Origin: SHZI01 sp964371995
GTDB taxonomy: Bacteria > Pseudomonadota > Gammaproteobacteria > Steroidobacterales > GCA-2729495
Assembly: GCA_964371995.1 (NCBI GenBank)
Contig: CAYJPG010000056.1
Location: forward strand, 1-17,416
Direction: 5' to 3'
DNA length: 17,416 nucleotides
Every line of letters starts with the position of its first letter. Position 1 is the stretch's first letter. The translations under genes were made by a program, and so were the position numbers. The notes beneath the pieces were generated by a model. The model was given only the letters and a program-made list of their open reading frames with translations. It ran no database searches and was not told where the DNA came from. Below are positions 1 through 7,728 of the stretch, piece by piece.

Positions 1-998
1 GCCGCAACTTCGGCGGCAGCTTCATCGAGTTCACCGAGAACGCCGCGCTGTCGCTCAACCCGTTCACGCTGGTCGAGGACATCGACGAGGACATGGAACT
101 CCTGCAACCGCTGCTCGCGCAGATGGTGTCCCCGCGCGAGTCGCTCGATGGCTTCCGGTATTCAACGCTGGGTGCAGCCATCAAGAAGGTCTGGAAGGCC
201 AAGGGTCGAACCATGACGGTCAGCGACATCCACGATCTGCTTGCAACCGGCCGGCTCGATGAAGACGAGGCCGGCGTCCCAGCCGCTGCCGAAGGCGACC
301 GGCGATTGAAAGATCTCGCGGCGATGCTGCATCCCTACACGCGCGAGGGCGCCTACGGCAAATACTTCCATTCCGATGCCACGATCGATTTCAGCGCCGA
401 CCTCATCGTGCTGGAACTCGAAGAACTCAAGTCCAAGAAAGACCTGCAGACCGTCGTGCTGCTGATTGTCATGTACCGCATCACGCGCGAGATGTACTTC
501 TCGCGTGAGCGCAAGAAGATCGTGATCATCGACGAGGCCTGGGACCTGCTCTCCGGCGGCGCCACCGCCGAGTTCATCGAAGCCGGCTACCGGCGCGCAC
601 GCAAGTACAAGGGTGCCTTCATGTCGGCCACCCAGGGCGTGGACGACTACTACCGCAACCCGGCAGCCAAAGCGGCACTCGACAACTCCGACTGGATGTT
701 TCTGCTGCGCCAGAAGCCCGAGTCGATCGAGATGATGGACAAGCTCGGTCAACTCACCATGGACGATGCGATGAAGCGACTGCTCTTGTCGCTGCGCACC
801 GAGCACGGCGCTTACTCCGAGGTCTTCATCCACTCGCCGGCCGGCAACGGCATCGGCCGGCTGATCGTCGATCCCTACAGCCTGCTGCTCTTCAGCAGCC
901 GGGCTGAGGACTTCAACGCCATCAACGCCAAGCGTGCAGCGGGCATGGATGTCTCCACAGCGATCGATGCAGTGCTGCGCGAACGGGGGCTCGCATGA
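1..998 (+). CDS. traC: TraC, F-type T4SS ATPase (3' part)
   Basis: This is the C-terminal part of the VirB4/TraC-family ATPase that energises pilus assembly and substrate transport at the inner membrane. The reading frame is already open at base 3 and starts outside the window; about 331 residues are seen, against roughly 800-900 for full-length TraC. The Walker B segment KKIVIIDEAWDLL begins near base 513, with the Asp-Glu pair at 531-536. The conserved MSATQGVDDYY segment follows near 619. The Walker A motif would lie upstream. The stop overlaps the trbI start as ATGA, which suggests translational coupling. Family identity rests on the ATPase motifs and on the exact tra gene order that follows. 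Confidence 0.93.
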   Translation, partial: RNFGGSFIEFTENAALSLNPFTLVEDIDEDMELLQPLLAQMVSPRESLDGFRYSTLGAAIKKVWKAKGRTMTVSDIHDLLATGRLDEDEAGVPAAAEGDRRLKDLAAMLHPYTREGAYGKYFHSDATIDFSADLIVLELEELKSKKDLQTVVLLIVMYRITREMYFSRERKKIVIIDEAWDLLSGGATAEFIEAGYRRARKYKGAFMSATQGVDDYYRNPAAKAALDNSDWMFLLRQKPESIEMMDKLGQLTMDDAMKRLLLSLRTEHGAYSEVFIHSPAGNGIGRLIVDPYSLLLFSSRAEDFNAINAKRAAGMDVSTAIDAVLRERGLA

Positions 999-1360
999 GC
1001 GCGAGAAGCGTGGCCTTGCTGGTGGGCGTCAACGCGCTGCTGAGCATCGTGCTGATCGCACTCACCCACCTGTGGTTCGAACCCCGGCACTCGCCAACCC
1101 TGGCCGTGCTGGACGTGGCGGAACTCTATCGCCTGAAGGAATCCCAGATCACAACCGTGCTCGTCAATGGTGAGGCCAGCGACGCCCAACGTGCCAATGC
1201 GCTGCGACACGCAGCGCGCTTCGGCACGGAGGTGAGCACCCTCCTCCAGACGCTGCCCAGTGAGTGCCGCTGCATCGTGTTGGCGCGTGGCGCCGTGGTG
1301 GGCACCGCAAGCCAGCTTCCCGACCTGACGCCGGACGTGCGGCGCCGACTCGGCCTGTAA
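995..1360 (+). CDS. trbI: TrbI, F-type conjugation protein
   Basis: A 121-residue protein with one N-terminal membrane segment (about residues 6-25, VALLVGVNALLSIVLIALTH) and a periplasmic remainder. Size (F TrbI is about 128 residues), topology and position directly after traC match TrbI, an inner-membrane protein linked in F to pilus extension and retraction. Sequence conservation in this family is low, so gene order carries much of the call. The ATG overlaps the traC stop (ATGA) and is preceded by a G-rich run at 986-990 that could act as a ribosome binding site. Two cysteines lie close together (ECRC). Confidence 0.8.
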   Translation: MSARSVALLVGVNALLSIVLIALTHLWFEPRHSPTLAVLDVAELYRLKESQITTVLVNGEASDAQRANALRHAARFGTEVSTLLQTLPSECRCIVLARGAVVGTASQLPDLTPDVRRRLGL

Positions 1361-1379
1361 ACCCGCACCGAAAGAGACC

Positions 1380-1934
1380 ATGCGCAATCTGTTCCCACAT
1401 CGAAGCTGGCCCGGCGGCTTCGCATCGACCGGACGTTTCCAGCTGCACACCTTCAGCGTGCGCCTCGTCGCACATGTGAAACACTGGACGCTCGTCTACG
1501 TCGGACTCGCCGCGATCGCCTTCTGGTTTCATGCCCACTACGCCTTTGGACTGAACGGCTCGCCGAGCCTTCCGTACCGGCTATTCCTCATCCACAAGGG
1601 TGAGATGCCCGGCCGTGGCAACTTCGTGGCTTTCCGCTGGGCGGGCGGCGGCCCGTACCCGGCAGGCATCACCTTCATCAAGGTTCTCGCCGGCGTGCCC
1701 GGTGATGAGGTCACGCGCGATGCGCAGGGCTTCCACATCAACGGCATCGCGGTGGGCCTGCCAAAACCGGTGAGCCGGCAAGGTGTGGTGCTCGAACCTG
1801 GCCCCACCGGCAGGATTCCGGCGGGCCGCTACTACGTCCAGGCCGGACACCCGGACAGCCTCGACTCCCGCTACCAGCTGACCGGCTGGATCCACACCGT
1901 GCAGATCATCGGACGGGCCCGTGCGCTTTTCTGA
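1380..1934 (+). CDS. traF: TraF-type S26 conjugative signal peptidase
   Basis: A 184-residue serine peptidase of the S26 family, like RP4 TraF, R27 TrhF and SXT TrsF; the symbol clashes with the F-type traF at 6873. One N-terminal membrane segment lies around residues 36-52. The likely catalytic Ser is S63 in NGSPSLPYRLF, with the general-base Lys K101 in TFIKVLAGVPGDEV. The late Gly/Asp-Ser-Arg segment (GHPDSLDSRY) matches the conserved end of the peptidase fold. The likely job is processing of the pilin precursor at the outer face of the inner membrane. F itself lacks such a gene and uses LepB. The ATG sits 19 nt after trbI with an AAGAG-type binding site. The product overlaps traW by 14 nt. 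Confidence 0.9.
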   Translation: MRNLFPHRSWPGGFASTGRFQLHTFSVRLVAHVKHWTLVYVGLAAIAFWFHAHYAFGLNGSPSLPYRLFLIHKGEMPGRGNFVAFRWAGGGPYPAGITFIKVLAGVPGDEVTRDAQGFHINGIAVGLPKPVSRQGVVLEPGPTGRIPAGRYYVQAGHPDSLDSRYQLTGWIHTVQIIGRARALF

Positions 1935-2577
1935 TCCGACAATCGCAAACCGCAATGGCGCCGCAGCACTCGCCGCGGCCCTCTTCATCTTGATGGTTGC
2001 GATGGTGTCCGCACGTGCGGAAGACCTCGGCGTGATCGGTCCGGTCTACCCGATCGCCGAGCCGAGTCTGCTGGAGTTTATTTTCGGCAAGCTGCGAGCC
2101 GCGGACGAAGACGGCACGCTTGCCCGCCTGCAACGCGAGGCACGGGCGAGGATCCGGCACGAGGTCGACGACCCGGCGCCGGTCGCTGGCCTCACCCGCA
2201 GCCGCCATCCACGGCGCTTCCATCACGACCCGAGCATCGTCGTGCAGGAGGCCATTCGCGACGCCGAAGGGCGCGTCATCGTACCGCCCGGCACGGTGGT
2301 CAACCCGCTCGACACGGTAGCGCTCAGTCAGCCACTGCTGTTCTTCGACGCACGCGACCGCGAACAGATCGTTCAGGCGCAGAAGCTCGTCGATGCGCAC
2401 CACGGCAAGGTCAAGGTGATCCTCACCGGCGGATCCTATCTGGCGCTGATGCGTCGCTGGCAACGGCCGGTCTTCTACGACCAGCAGGGCACGCTCAGCA
2501 CACGACTCGGCATTCGCCACGTACCGGCACTCGTGACCCAGGACGGCAGGAGGCTGCGCATCGATGAACTGCCGTAG
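1921..2577 (+). CDS. traW: TraW, F-type pilus assembly protein
   Basis: A 218-residue periplasmic protein. It starts with GTG, which overlaps the preceding gene by 14 nt and is needed to give a complete signal peptide (hydrophobic core about residues 14-29, cleavage near SARA-E). The mature protein begins with the DLGVIGPVYPIAEPSLLEFI segment typical of TraW. The C-terminal half carries the conserved pattern of a PPGT loop, then LLFFDARD, VKVILTGG and RLGIRHVPALV, resembling a thioredoxin-like strand order without a CXXC. In F, TraW acts with TrbC in pilus assembly. The gene overlaps traU by 14 nt. Confidence 0.92.
   Translation: MRFSDPTIANRNGAAALAAALFILMVAMVSARAEDLGVIGPVYPIAEPSLLEFIFGKLRAADEDGTLARLQREARARIRHEVDDPAPVAGLTRSRHPRRFHHDPSIVVQEAIRDAEGRVIVPPGTVVNPLDTVALSQPLLFFDARDREQIVQAQKLVDAHHGKVKVILTGGSYLALMRRWQRPVFYDQQGTLSTRLGIRHVPALVTQDGRRLRIDELP
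2548..2553 (+). promoter_or_regulatory. Shine-Dalgarno for traU inside traW
   Basis: A perfect AGGAGG lies 10 nt before the traU ATG and inside the end of traW. It fixes the traU start and shows that traU is translated by fresh initiation or coupling within the traW 3' end. Confidence 0.7.
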
Positions 2578-3592
2578 ACCCCTGCGCCTTTTTGAAGTCC
2601 TTCGGCTTGTCGTCGCGCTGTGGCTGCTTGTGCTCCTGTCGGGTCCCGCGGCAGCGGGCCCGACCTGTCACGGGCGCTTCATGAACCCGATCACCGACAT
2701 CTGCTGGAGTTGCCTGTTCCCGCTGACCATCGGTTCAGCAGCGATCCTTTCAGACGGCCAACCAGACACCGACAACCCGTCCTCACCCGTCTGCTACTGC
2801 AGTAACCCACCGCGCATCGGTGTATCGATCGGCTTCTGGGAGCCGGTGCGCATGGTGGATGTGACGCGCACGCCCTTCTGCATGGTCGGCCTCGGCGGCC
2901 TCTCACTCGACCCCGGCATCGATGTGCCGCGTGGCGCGCAGGTCGGTCACGACAGCCAGACGCGCAACAGCTTCTATCACGCGCACTGGTACACGAACCC
3001 GATCCTCAGCTGGCTCGAAGTGCTGCTCGACTTCCCCTGCCTCGAAAAGGGCTCGCTCGACCTGGCCTATCTGACCGAGGTCGACCCGCTGTGGGCCGAC
3101 GACGAACTCACCGCCATCCTGAACCCGGAGGCGGTGCTGTTTGCCAACGTGGCCGCGAAGGCCGCGTGCGCTGCCGACTGTGTTGCCGCGACCGCCGGCA
3201 TGCCGATCGCGAGTCTTTTCTGGTGCGCCGGCTGCCAGGGCTCGATCTACCCGATGAATGGCCACGTCGCCACCCACATCGGCGGCGTGCAGGCCTCCAC
3301 GCTGATCACGCAGCGCATGACCGCCAAGATGCACCGGCAACTGGTGACGTTCAGCGGCGCCGGATCAGCCGGACTGTGCGGCTACTACCCGTTGCCGATC
3401 ATGGACAAGACCCACTACAAGATGCAGATGGTCTATCCGGTGCCGGCGACTGCCAAGGAAGCCGGACAGTGCTGCCAGCCGTATGGCCGCAGCACGATGA
3501 TCTGGGGCGCGGGCAAGTCCTACCCGGTCTCGGGCGAGGACTTCGCGTACCAGATCTTCCGCAAGAGAAACTGCTGTGCCAGCGCGTATTGA
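2564..3592 (+). CDS. traU: TraU, F-type DNA-transfer protein
   Basis: A 342-residue exported protein with a signal peptide (hydrophobic run about residues 12-29, cleavage near AAA-GPTC). It matches TraU in length (F TraU is 330), in its many cysteines (16 after the signal, often paired as CWSC, CYC, CAGC, CC) and in segments such as GRFMNPITDICWSC, FYHAHWYTNPI and GLCGYYPLPIMDKTHYKMQ. TraU is a periplasmic protein needed more for DNA transfer than for pilus formation. The cysteines imply heavy disulfide bonding, which fits a CPHC-containing TraF in the same operon. It overlaps trbC by 17 nt. Confidence 0.95.
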   Translation: MNCRRPLRLFEVLRLVVALWLLVLLSGPAAAGPTCHGRFMNPITDICWSCLFPLTIGSAAILSDGQPDTDNPSSPVCYCSNPPRIGVSIGFWEPVRMVDVTRTPFCMVGLGGLSLDPGIDVPRGAQVGHDSQTRNSFYHAHWYTNPILSWLEVLLDFPCLEKGSLDLAYLTEVDPLWADDELTAILNPEAVLFANVAAKAACAADCVAATAGMPIASLFWCAGCQGSIYPMNGHVATHIGGVQASTLITQRMTAKMHRQLVTFSGAGSAGLCGYYPLPIMDKTHYKMQMVYPVPATAKEAGQCCQPYGRSTMIWGAGKSYPVSGEDFAYQIFRKRNCCASAY

Positions 3593-4274
3593 ACCCCGCG
3601 CCATCGGTGCAACCGCCTGCGCGCTCTGGCTGCTCGGCGCGGGCATGGCGCACGCCGAGCCCCCGCGATGGCCTGACGCCGACGACATCGAGCGGGCACT
3701 GAACGCCCACCCGTTTCCGGGACCGGATCGGCTCGGCGCTCAACCGGTACCCGCGCCGCCGAACGTGACACCGCCTGCCACGCCAGCGCCGGCCGATATC
3801 GAAGCACTCGCCCGCGCCGGTGCGCGCCTCACGAGCCCAGCGGCAACGGAAAGTGCCGCGAGCCGGCTGCGCATTTTCATCACGCTGGAGATGCCCCGCG
3901 CGAGCCTGCAACTGCTGACCGATCAGGCTGCGCGCAGCGGTGCCGTCCTGGTGCTGCGGGGCCTGAAGGCGAACTCAATGCGCGAGACCCTCGCAACCGT
4001 ATCCAGCCTGATCGGTGAGCGTCAGGTGGCGTGGGTGATCGACCCTGAAGCCTTCGCACGCTATCGCATCGAACGCGCGCCGACTTTCGTACTGAGGCTC
4101 GACGATCGCGACGATGCGGGGCCAAGTTGCGGCACGGACTGCCGCACAACGCCGGCCTTCGTGAGCGTGTCCGGCGACGTGAGCCTCGACCACGCGCTCA
4201 ACACGCTGGCCAGGCAGCGCCCCGAAGCGGCGCCGTTGCTCACGCCTCTGCTCAAGCGGCTGAAGGGTTTCTGA
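3576..4274 (+). CDS. trbC: TrbC, F-type pilin assembly protein
   Basis: A 232-residue exported protein. The GTG start lies within traU, follows an AAGAGA binding site, and gives a good signal peptide (hydrophobic core about residues 10-24, cleavage MAHA-EPP). A Pro/Ala-rich linker (about residues 48-72) precedes a thioredoxin-like domain: RLRIFITLEMP, then AARSGAVLVLRGL, and a late ERAPTFVLR with the cis-Pro-like position. This matches F TrbC, which works with TraW in pilus assembly. A Cys pair (CGTDC, about residues 187-191) could form a local disulfide. Some annotations label such a protein TrbC/TraW-N; order and fold make TrbC the best call. Confidence 0.9.
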   Translation: MPARIEPRAIGATACALWLLGAGMAHAEPPRWPDADDIERALNAHPFPGPDRLGAQPVPAPPNVTPPATPAPADIEALARAGARLTSPAATESAASRLRIFITLEMPRASLQLLTDQAARSGAVLVLRGLKANSMRETLATVSSLIGERQVAWVIDPEAFARYRIERAPTFVLRLDDRDDAGPSCGTDCRTTPAFVSVSGDVSLDHALNTLARQRPEAAPLLTPLLKRLKGF

Positions 4275-4276
4275 GC

Positions 4277-5269
4277 ATGTGGCGCGCAAAACACCCTACC
4301 GGCACGCTCATCACTTCTGCGGCACTGCTGTTCGCGACACTGTCGGGCGCCCTCGCGCAGTCGCCGCCCTCGCTCGGCGACGCATTCGAGCAAGGCAAGA
4401 CACTCGGGCGTAGCGGCAATGCCAGCGGCCGCAGCACGATCAGCGGCAGCAGCGCGCAATCGAGCGTTCCGAACTACAGCACCAATCCACCCGAAGCCGG
4501 CTACTTCGGCAGTCCGGGGCTCGGCACCCAGACCGTCACTCGCGCCAGCGCCTGCGCGAGCGGCCCTGCCGCCGCCGATCCGGCCTGTGTCGCGACGCAG
4601 TTCTTGCAGACCAATCCGACGCGGCGGCCCGACTTCAGCATCGACACCAACGATCCGCTGCTCACCCGGAGCCGTGCGATCACCGCCGATCCACAGGCCA
4701 TCGCCGGCAGCATCAGTGGCAGCTACAGCGACTGCAGCGTGCAGACAGCCACCACCGTGGACCGCTTTGAAACCGCAATCTGCCACCAGTACCGTACGCT
4801 GGAGTCCAGCACCTGCGACAAGGTGCTGATCGTCACGCCGACCCAGACCCCGGGCTGCTCGGACGGCCAGTTCCTGACCCGCGTCACCGCCAATCCCTGC
4901 CCGGCCTGCGTCGACTATCTGGCCTTCGATTTCAGCTGCGGTACAAACAACTACCTGATGCACGTCTTCAGCCTGAGCAAGGCGAGCGGCAGGGTCCGCA
5001 TGGATCTCGGCTCGCAGACCGTGCCCGGCGAACTGAACACACAGATTCCAAAGACACCCGGCCCCACGCGGATGAACGGCTTTTTCTGCTACCGGACCTA
5101 CTACAGCCAGAGCTGCGCCGGCCCCAGCTGCACCATCAGCGCATGGTTCTATAACCCCTGCCAGGGCACGAGATACTTCGGCACCAACACCTTCGCGATG
5201 CCGACCACGGTCAGCTTCAGCGACGCCTGGGACAACCAATGCGCGGCGCTGGAGGCGCGCGCGCAATGA
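4277..5269 (+). CDS. traN: TraN-like protein, N-terminal half (separate gene)
   Basis: A 330-residue exported protein. The ATG at 4277 sits 2 nt after trbC and 9 nt after AAGGG; a longer upstream frame exists but overlaps trbC and has no signal peptide at its start. The signal peptide (about residues 1-27) ends at GALA-QSPP. The mature part has a Ser/Gly/Asn-rich N-terminus and then a Cys-rich region (14 Cys) with motifs of the TraN mid-region, such as ICHQYRTLESSTCDKVLIVT. TraN is the outer-membrane adhesin that stabilises mating pairs by contacting recipient receptors. The conserved TraN C-terminal block is absent here and is encoded by the next gene, joined by an ATGA overlap. Confidence 0.72.
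   Translation: MWRAKHPTGTLITSAALLFATLSGALAQSPPSLGDAFEQGKTLGRSGNASGRSTISGSSAQSSVPNYSTNPPEAGYFGSPGLGTQTVTRASACASGPAAADPACVATQFLQTNPTRRPDFSIDTNDPLLTRSRAITADPQAIAGSISGSYSDCSVQTATTVDRFETAICHQYRTLESSTCDKVLIVTPTQTPGCSDGQFLTRVTANPCPACVDYLAFDFSCGTNNYLMHVFSLSKASGRVRMDLGSQTVPGELNTQIPKTPGPTRMNGFFCYRTYYSQSCAGPSCTISAWFYNPCQGTRYFGTNTFAMPTTVSFSDAWDNQCAALEARAQ
5251..5255 (+). promoter_or_regulatory. Shine-Dalgarno for the second traN gene
   Basis: GGAGG lies 10 nt before the ATG at 5266, inside the end of the first traN-like gene. It supports independent initiation of the second gene at 5266 rather than a frameshifted single TraN. Confidence 0.55.
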
Positions 5270-6477
5270 GCACCACCAGCAGCTTCGCCTGCCTGGCCAG
5301 CACCGCGCTGGCGCTCGGCCTCTACACGGCCACGCCGGCCACGGCCGCCGACTGCTACCAGAACGCCGAGACCTGTGCCGAGGGGCCCGAGACCCGCGAC
5401 ATCGGCGGCTATCCGGTGCAGCGCGACTGCTGGCGCTACCGCGCGTCCTACACCTGCGTCTCGCAGAACAGCACCGACGACTGTCAGCCCCTGCGCGACC
5501 GCAGCTGCAGTCAAGTGGACTCGCACTGCATGGACACGAACCCGCAAGGCGCCTGCATGCTCTATGAGCAGACCTGGCAGTGCCGCGTCGCTACGGGCAC
5601 CACCTCGACAGTCACGAACTGCGGGGGGCAGCAGTTCTGCATGGACGGGCGCTGCTTCGACACCGGCTACGCACCGGATGCCGATTTCGCACGCAGCGTC
5701 GCGGGCCTGGAAGCGCAGCGCGAAGCCGGTCGCTACCTGGATCCGAACACGCTGGAAGTCTTCAAGGGCTACGACAACCGCTGTCGCAAGAAGCTCTTCG
5801 GCCTGCTGAACTGCTGCAAGGGCGGCGGCATCGATGGCTCGCTCTTCTCCACCATGAGCTTGATCACCGGTGCCGGTGGCCAGGCCATCGGTGCGATCGG
5901 CTCCAGCTACACCTACGACGCCCTGTTTACCGCCGACGCACCCGACATGGTGATCGCCGGCTTCGAATCGCTGTTCGGCGCCGGCGGTGGCTCCTCGGCG
6001 CTGGCGGGACTCATTGCCGGTGACGTGTCGGTCGGTTCCTTCGTGACCTCGCTGATGCCCGGCCCGTGGACCATTGCGATGCTCGCGATCCAGTTCTCGG
6101 GGCTGCTTTCCTGCGAGCAGGCCGAACAGGTCCTCGCGATGAAGCGCGACAACCGTCTGTGTCACAGCGTCGGCAGTTACTGCTCGTCGCGGCTGCCGAT
6201 CATTCGCACCTGCGTCGAGACGACCGAGAGCTACTGCTGCTTCAACTCCCGCCTGTCGCGCATCATCAACGAACAGGGCCGCGCGCAACTCAGCCGCAGC
6301 TGGGGTGGCGCCAGGAACCCCAACTGCAGGGGCTTCTCACTCACACAACTCCAGGCGCTCGACTTCTCGCGCATGGACCTCAGTGAGTTCTATGCCGAGA
6401 TCGCGCCCACGCTGCCGAACCTCGGCGACATGCAGCAGCGCGCTGAGCAGAAGGTCAACGGCTACTTCGGGCCATGA
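5266..6477 (+). CDS. traN: TraN-like protein, C-terminal half (separate gene)
   Basis: A 403-residue exported protein with its own signal peptide (about residues 1-28, cleavage near TAA-DCY). The mature N-terminus holds the most conserved TraN signature, CAEGPETRDIGGYPVQRDCW, followed by a CMDGRCF segment and a C-terminal Cys-rich region with CC pairs (NCCKG, YCCFN). There are 22 cysteines in the mature part. The central region (about residues 185-265) is Gly/Ala-rich and hydrophobic. Predicted role: outer-membrane or surface part of mating-pair stabilisation, with the preceding gene as partner. The ATG overlaps the previous stop (ATGA). Upstream in-frame starts exist but would lengthen the overlap and spoil the signal peptide. 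Confidence 0.82.
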   Translation: MSTTSSFACLASTALALGLYTATPATAADCYQNAETCAEGPETRDIGGYPVQRDCWRYRASYTCVSQNSTDDCQPLRDRSCSQVDSHCMDTNPQGACMLYEQTWQCRVATGTTSTVTNCGGQQFCMDGRCFDTGYAPDADFARSVAGLEAQREAGRYLDPNTLEVFKGYDNRCRKKLFGLLNCCKGGGIDGSLFSTMSLITGAGGQAIGAIGSSYTYDALFTADAPDMVIAGFESLFGAGGGSSALAGLIAGDVSVGSFVTSLMPGPWTIAMLAIQFSGLLSCEQAEQVLAMKRDNRLCHSVGSYCSSRLPIIRTCVETTESYCCFNSRLSRIINEQGRAQLSRSWGGARNPNCRGFSLTQLQALDFSRMDLSEFYAEIAPTLPNLGDMQQRAEQKVNGYFGP

Positions 6478-6872
6478 TGCCCGCTGCTCACATGCCGCTT
6501 ATGCCGACGCATCGCCAGGTTCTCGGCACGGCCCTGCTCAGCGCGCTGCTCGCCCTGCCGTCCCATGCGCAGACGAAACCGCGCATAACGGTTTCGGAGA
6601 TCAAGCCGCTGCTGGTGCTGGCCGCCGAGCGCGGCACTGCACAGGGCGTGCTGACCGGCCCCGGCGCCGACTACATGCGCCGCCACTTCGATGCCACCAC
6701 GCCTATCGAGATCGACGTACAGACGCTGCACGCCCTGCCTCAGCCCGGCTGCGCGCGACTCGAAGTCACCACGCGGCAACGCGAGGTGCTGGAGGAAGGC
6801 AAGCGCGGCGATCAGGAACTGCGCTGGGAGATCAGTTTCTGCCGGGACGGCAGTTTTCCGGAGAAGCGGTAG
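6474..6872 (+). CDS. Small exported protein of unknown function in tra operon
   Basis: I do not recognise this 132-residue protein. It has a signal peptide (hydrophobic core about residues 16-29, cleavage PSHA-QTKP), so the mature periplasmic protein is about 100 residues. Two cysteines remain (GCARL and SFCRD) and could pair. The mature part mixes charged helices with a late RWEISFC strand. It starts with ATG overlapping the previous stop (ATGA); a second in-frame ATG follows directly. Its TAG is abutted by the next ATG with no gap. Position between traN and traF, export signal and coupling suggest a minor mating-pair component, where F carries trbE; it does not look like TrbE. Function is not assigned. 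Confidence 0.78.
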   Translation: MMPAAHMPLMPTHRQVLGTALLSALLALPSHAQTKPRITVSEIKPLLVLAAERGTAQGVLTGPGADYMRRHFDATTPIEIDVQTLHALPQPGCARLEVTTRQREVLEEGKRGDQELRWEISFCRDGSFPEKR

Positions 6873-7718
6873 ATGCGCGTGAAGATGTCCACGACCGGCA
6901 AGACAGCGCACCTCGTCGCGGCACTGATGGCTCTCGCCATGGCGCTGTCCGCCGCCACGGCATTTGCGCAAAGTGCAAACGACACGAGGGAGATCGAAGC
7001 CGTCCCTCAAAGCAGCGCGTACTGGCTGCGCAAACGGGAAGGCTGGTTCTGGTACCGCGATCCGCCGATCACAGCCCATCGGTCAGTTCCCCCATCGAGC
7101 AAGCCGCCCCATGAACTGGCCGACTTCGAGGCGATGCAGAAACGCCTGGAAGACCTGAAGCGCGTTGCGGTCATGAACCCCACCGACACCAATCTGACCG
7201 CCTACATGCGCTATCAGCGCATGGTGATGGACAAGTCCGAGCACTTCGCCAAAAACTGGCAGCGCCTGGTGTGGAGCGTGCCCGAACTGGACTACGGCCT
7301 GACCGGACGACCGACCAACGCGATGGCGATCAATGTCTTCGACGAGCAGCAGCAAGACCGGCAGGCGCAAACCCTCAAGGGCCTGGCTGCCACTCATGGA
7401 CTCATCTTCATGTTCCGCGGCGACTGTCCGCACTGCCACCGCTTTGCACCGATCCTCAAGCGCTTCGAACAGGCGTTCGGTTTCACGGTGCTCGCAATCA
7501 GCATGGACGGCCGCGCCATCCCCGAGTATCCGGACGCCCGGCCCGACAACGGCATGGCCGCACGCCTGAATGCCACCGCTGTGCCGGCGCTCTACCTCAT
7601 CGCACCGACTACCCGCCAGATCGTCCCGGTGGGCTTCGGCGTCATGTCGATGACAGACCTGGTCGAGCGAATCGCCGCACTTGCGCCGGACGCCGCCACC
7701 GTTGCCCGCCAGCCCTGA
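6873..7718 (+). CDS. traF: TraF, F-type pilus assembly protein with CPHC
   Basis: A 281-residue periplasmic protein with a signal peptide (about residues 12-32, cleavage AFA-QSAN). The REGWFWYRDPP segment near residue 55 is the TraF hallmark. The C-terminal half is a thioredoxin fold with an active-site CPHC (C185-C188) and a cis-Pro loop TAVPALYL. F plasmid TraF lacks the CXXC and F relies on TrbB for this chemistry. Here TraF could itself act as the disulfide oxidase or isomerase for the Cys-rich TraU and TraN products. The start follows GGAG at 6860-6863; a second in-frame ATG lies four codons on. Confidence 0.93.
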   Translation: MRVKMSTTGKTAHLVAALMALAMALSAATAFAQSANDTREIEAVPQSSAYWLRKREGWFWYRDPPITAHRSVPPSSKPPHELADFEAMQKRLEDLKRVAVMNPTDTNLTAYMRYQRMVMDKSEHFAKNWQRLVWSVPELDYGLTGRPTNAMAINVFDEQQQDRQAQTLKGLAATHGLIFMFRGDCPHCHRFAPILKRFEQAFGFTVLAISMDGRAIPEYPDARPDNGMAARLNATAVPALYLIAPTTRQIVPVGFGVMSMTDLVERIAALAPDAATVARQP

Positions 7719-7728
7719 GGACAGAACG

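Noticed and set aside
4127..4276. Longer start for the first traN gene
   Set aside because: It would overlap trbC by about 150 nt and bury the signal peptide. The ATG at 4277 has AAGGG nine nt upstream.
4061..5266. Minus-strand open frame of 401 codons opposite trbC and traN
   Set aside because: Antisense artefact of high GC at third positions; no start signal or motif.
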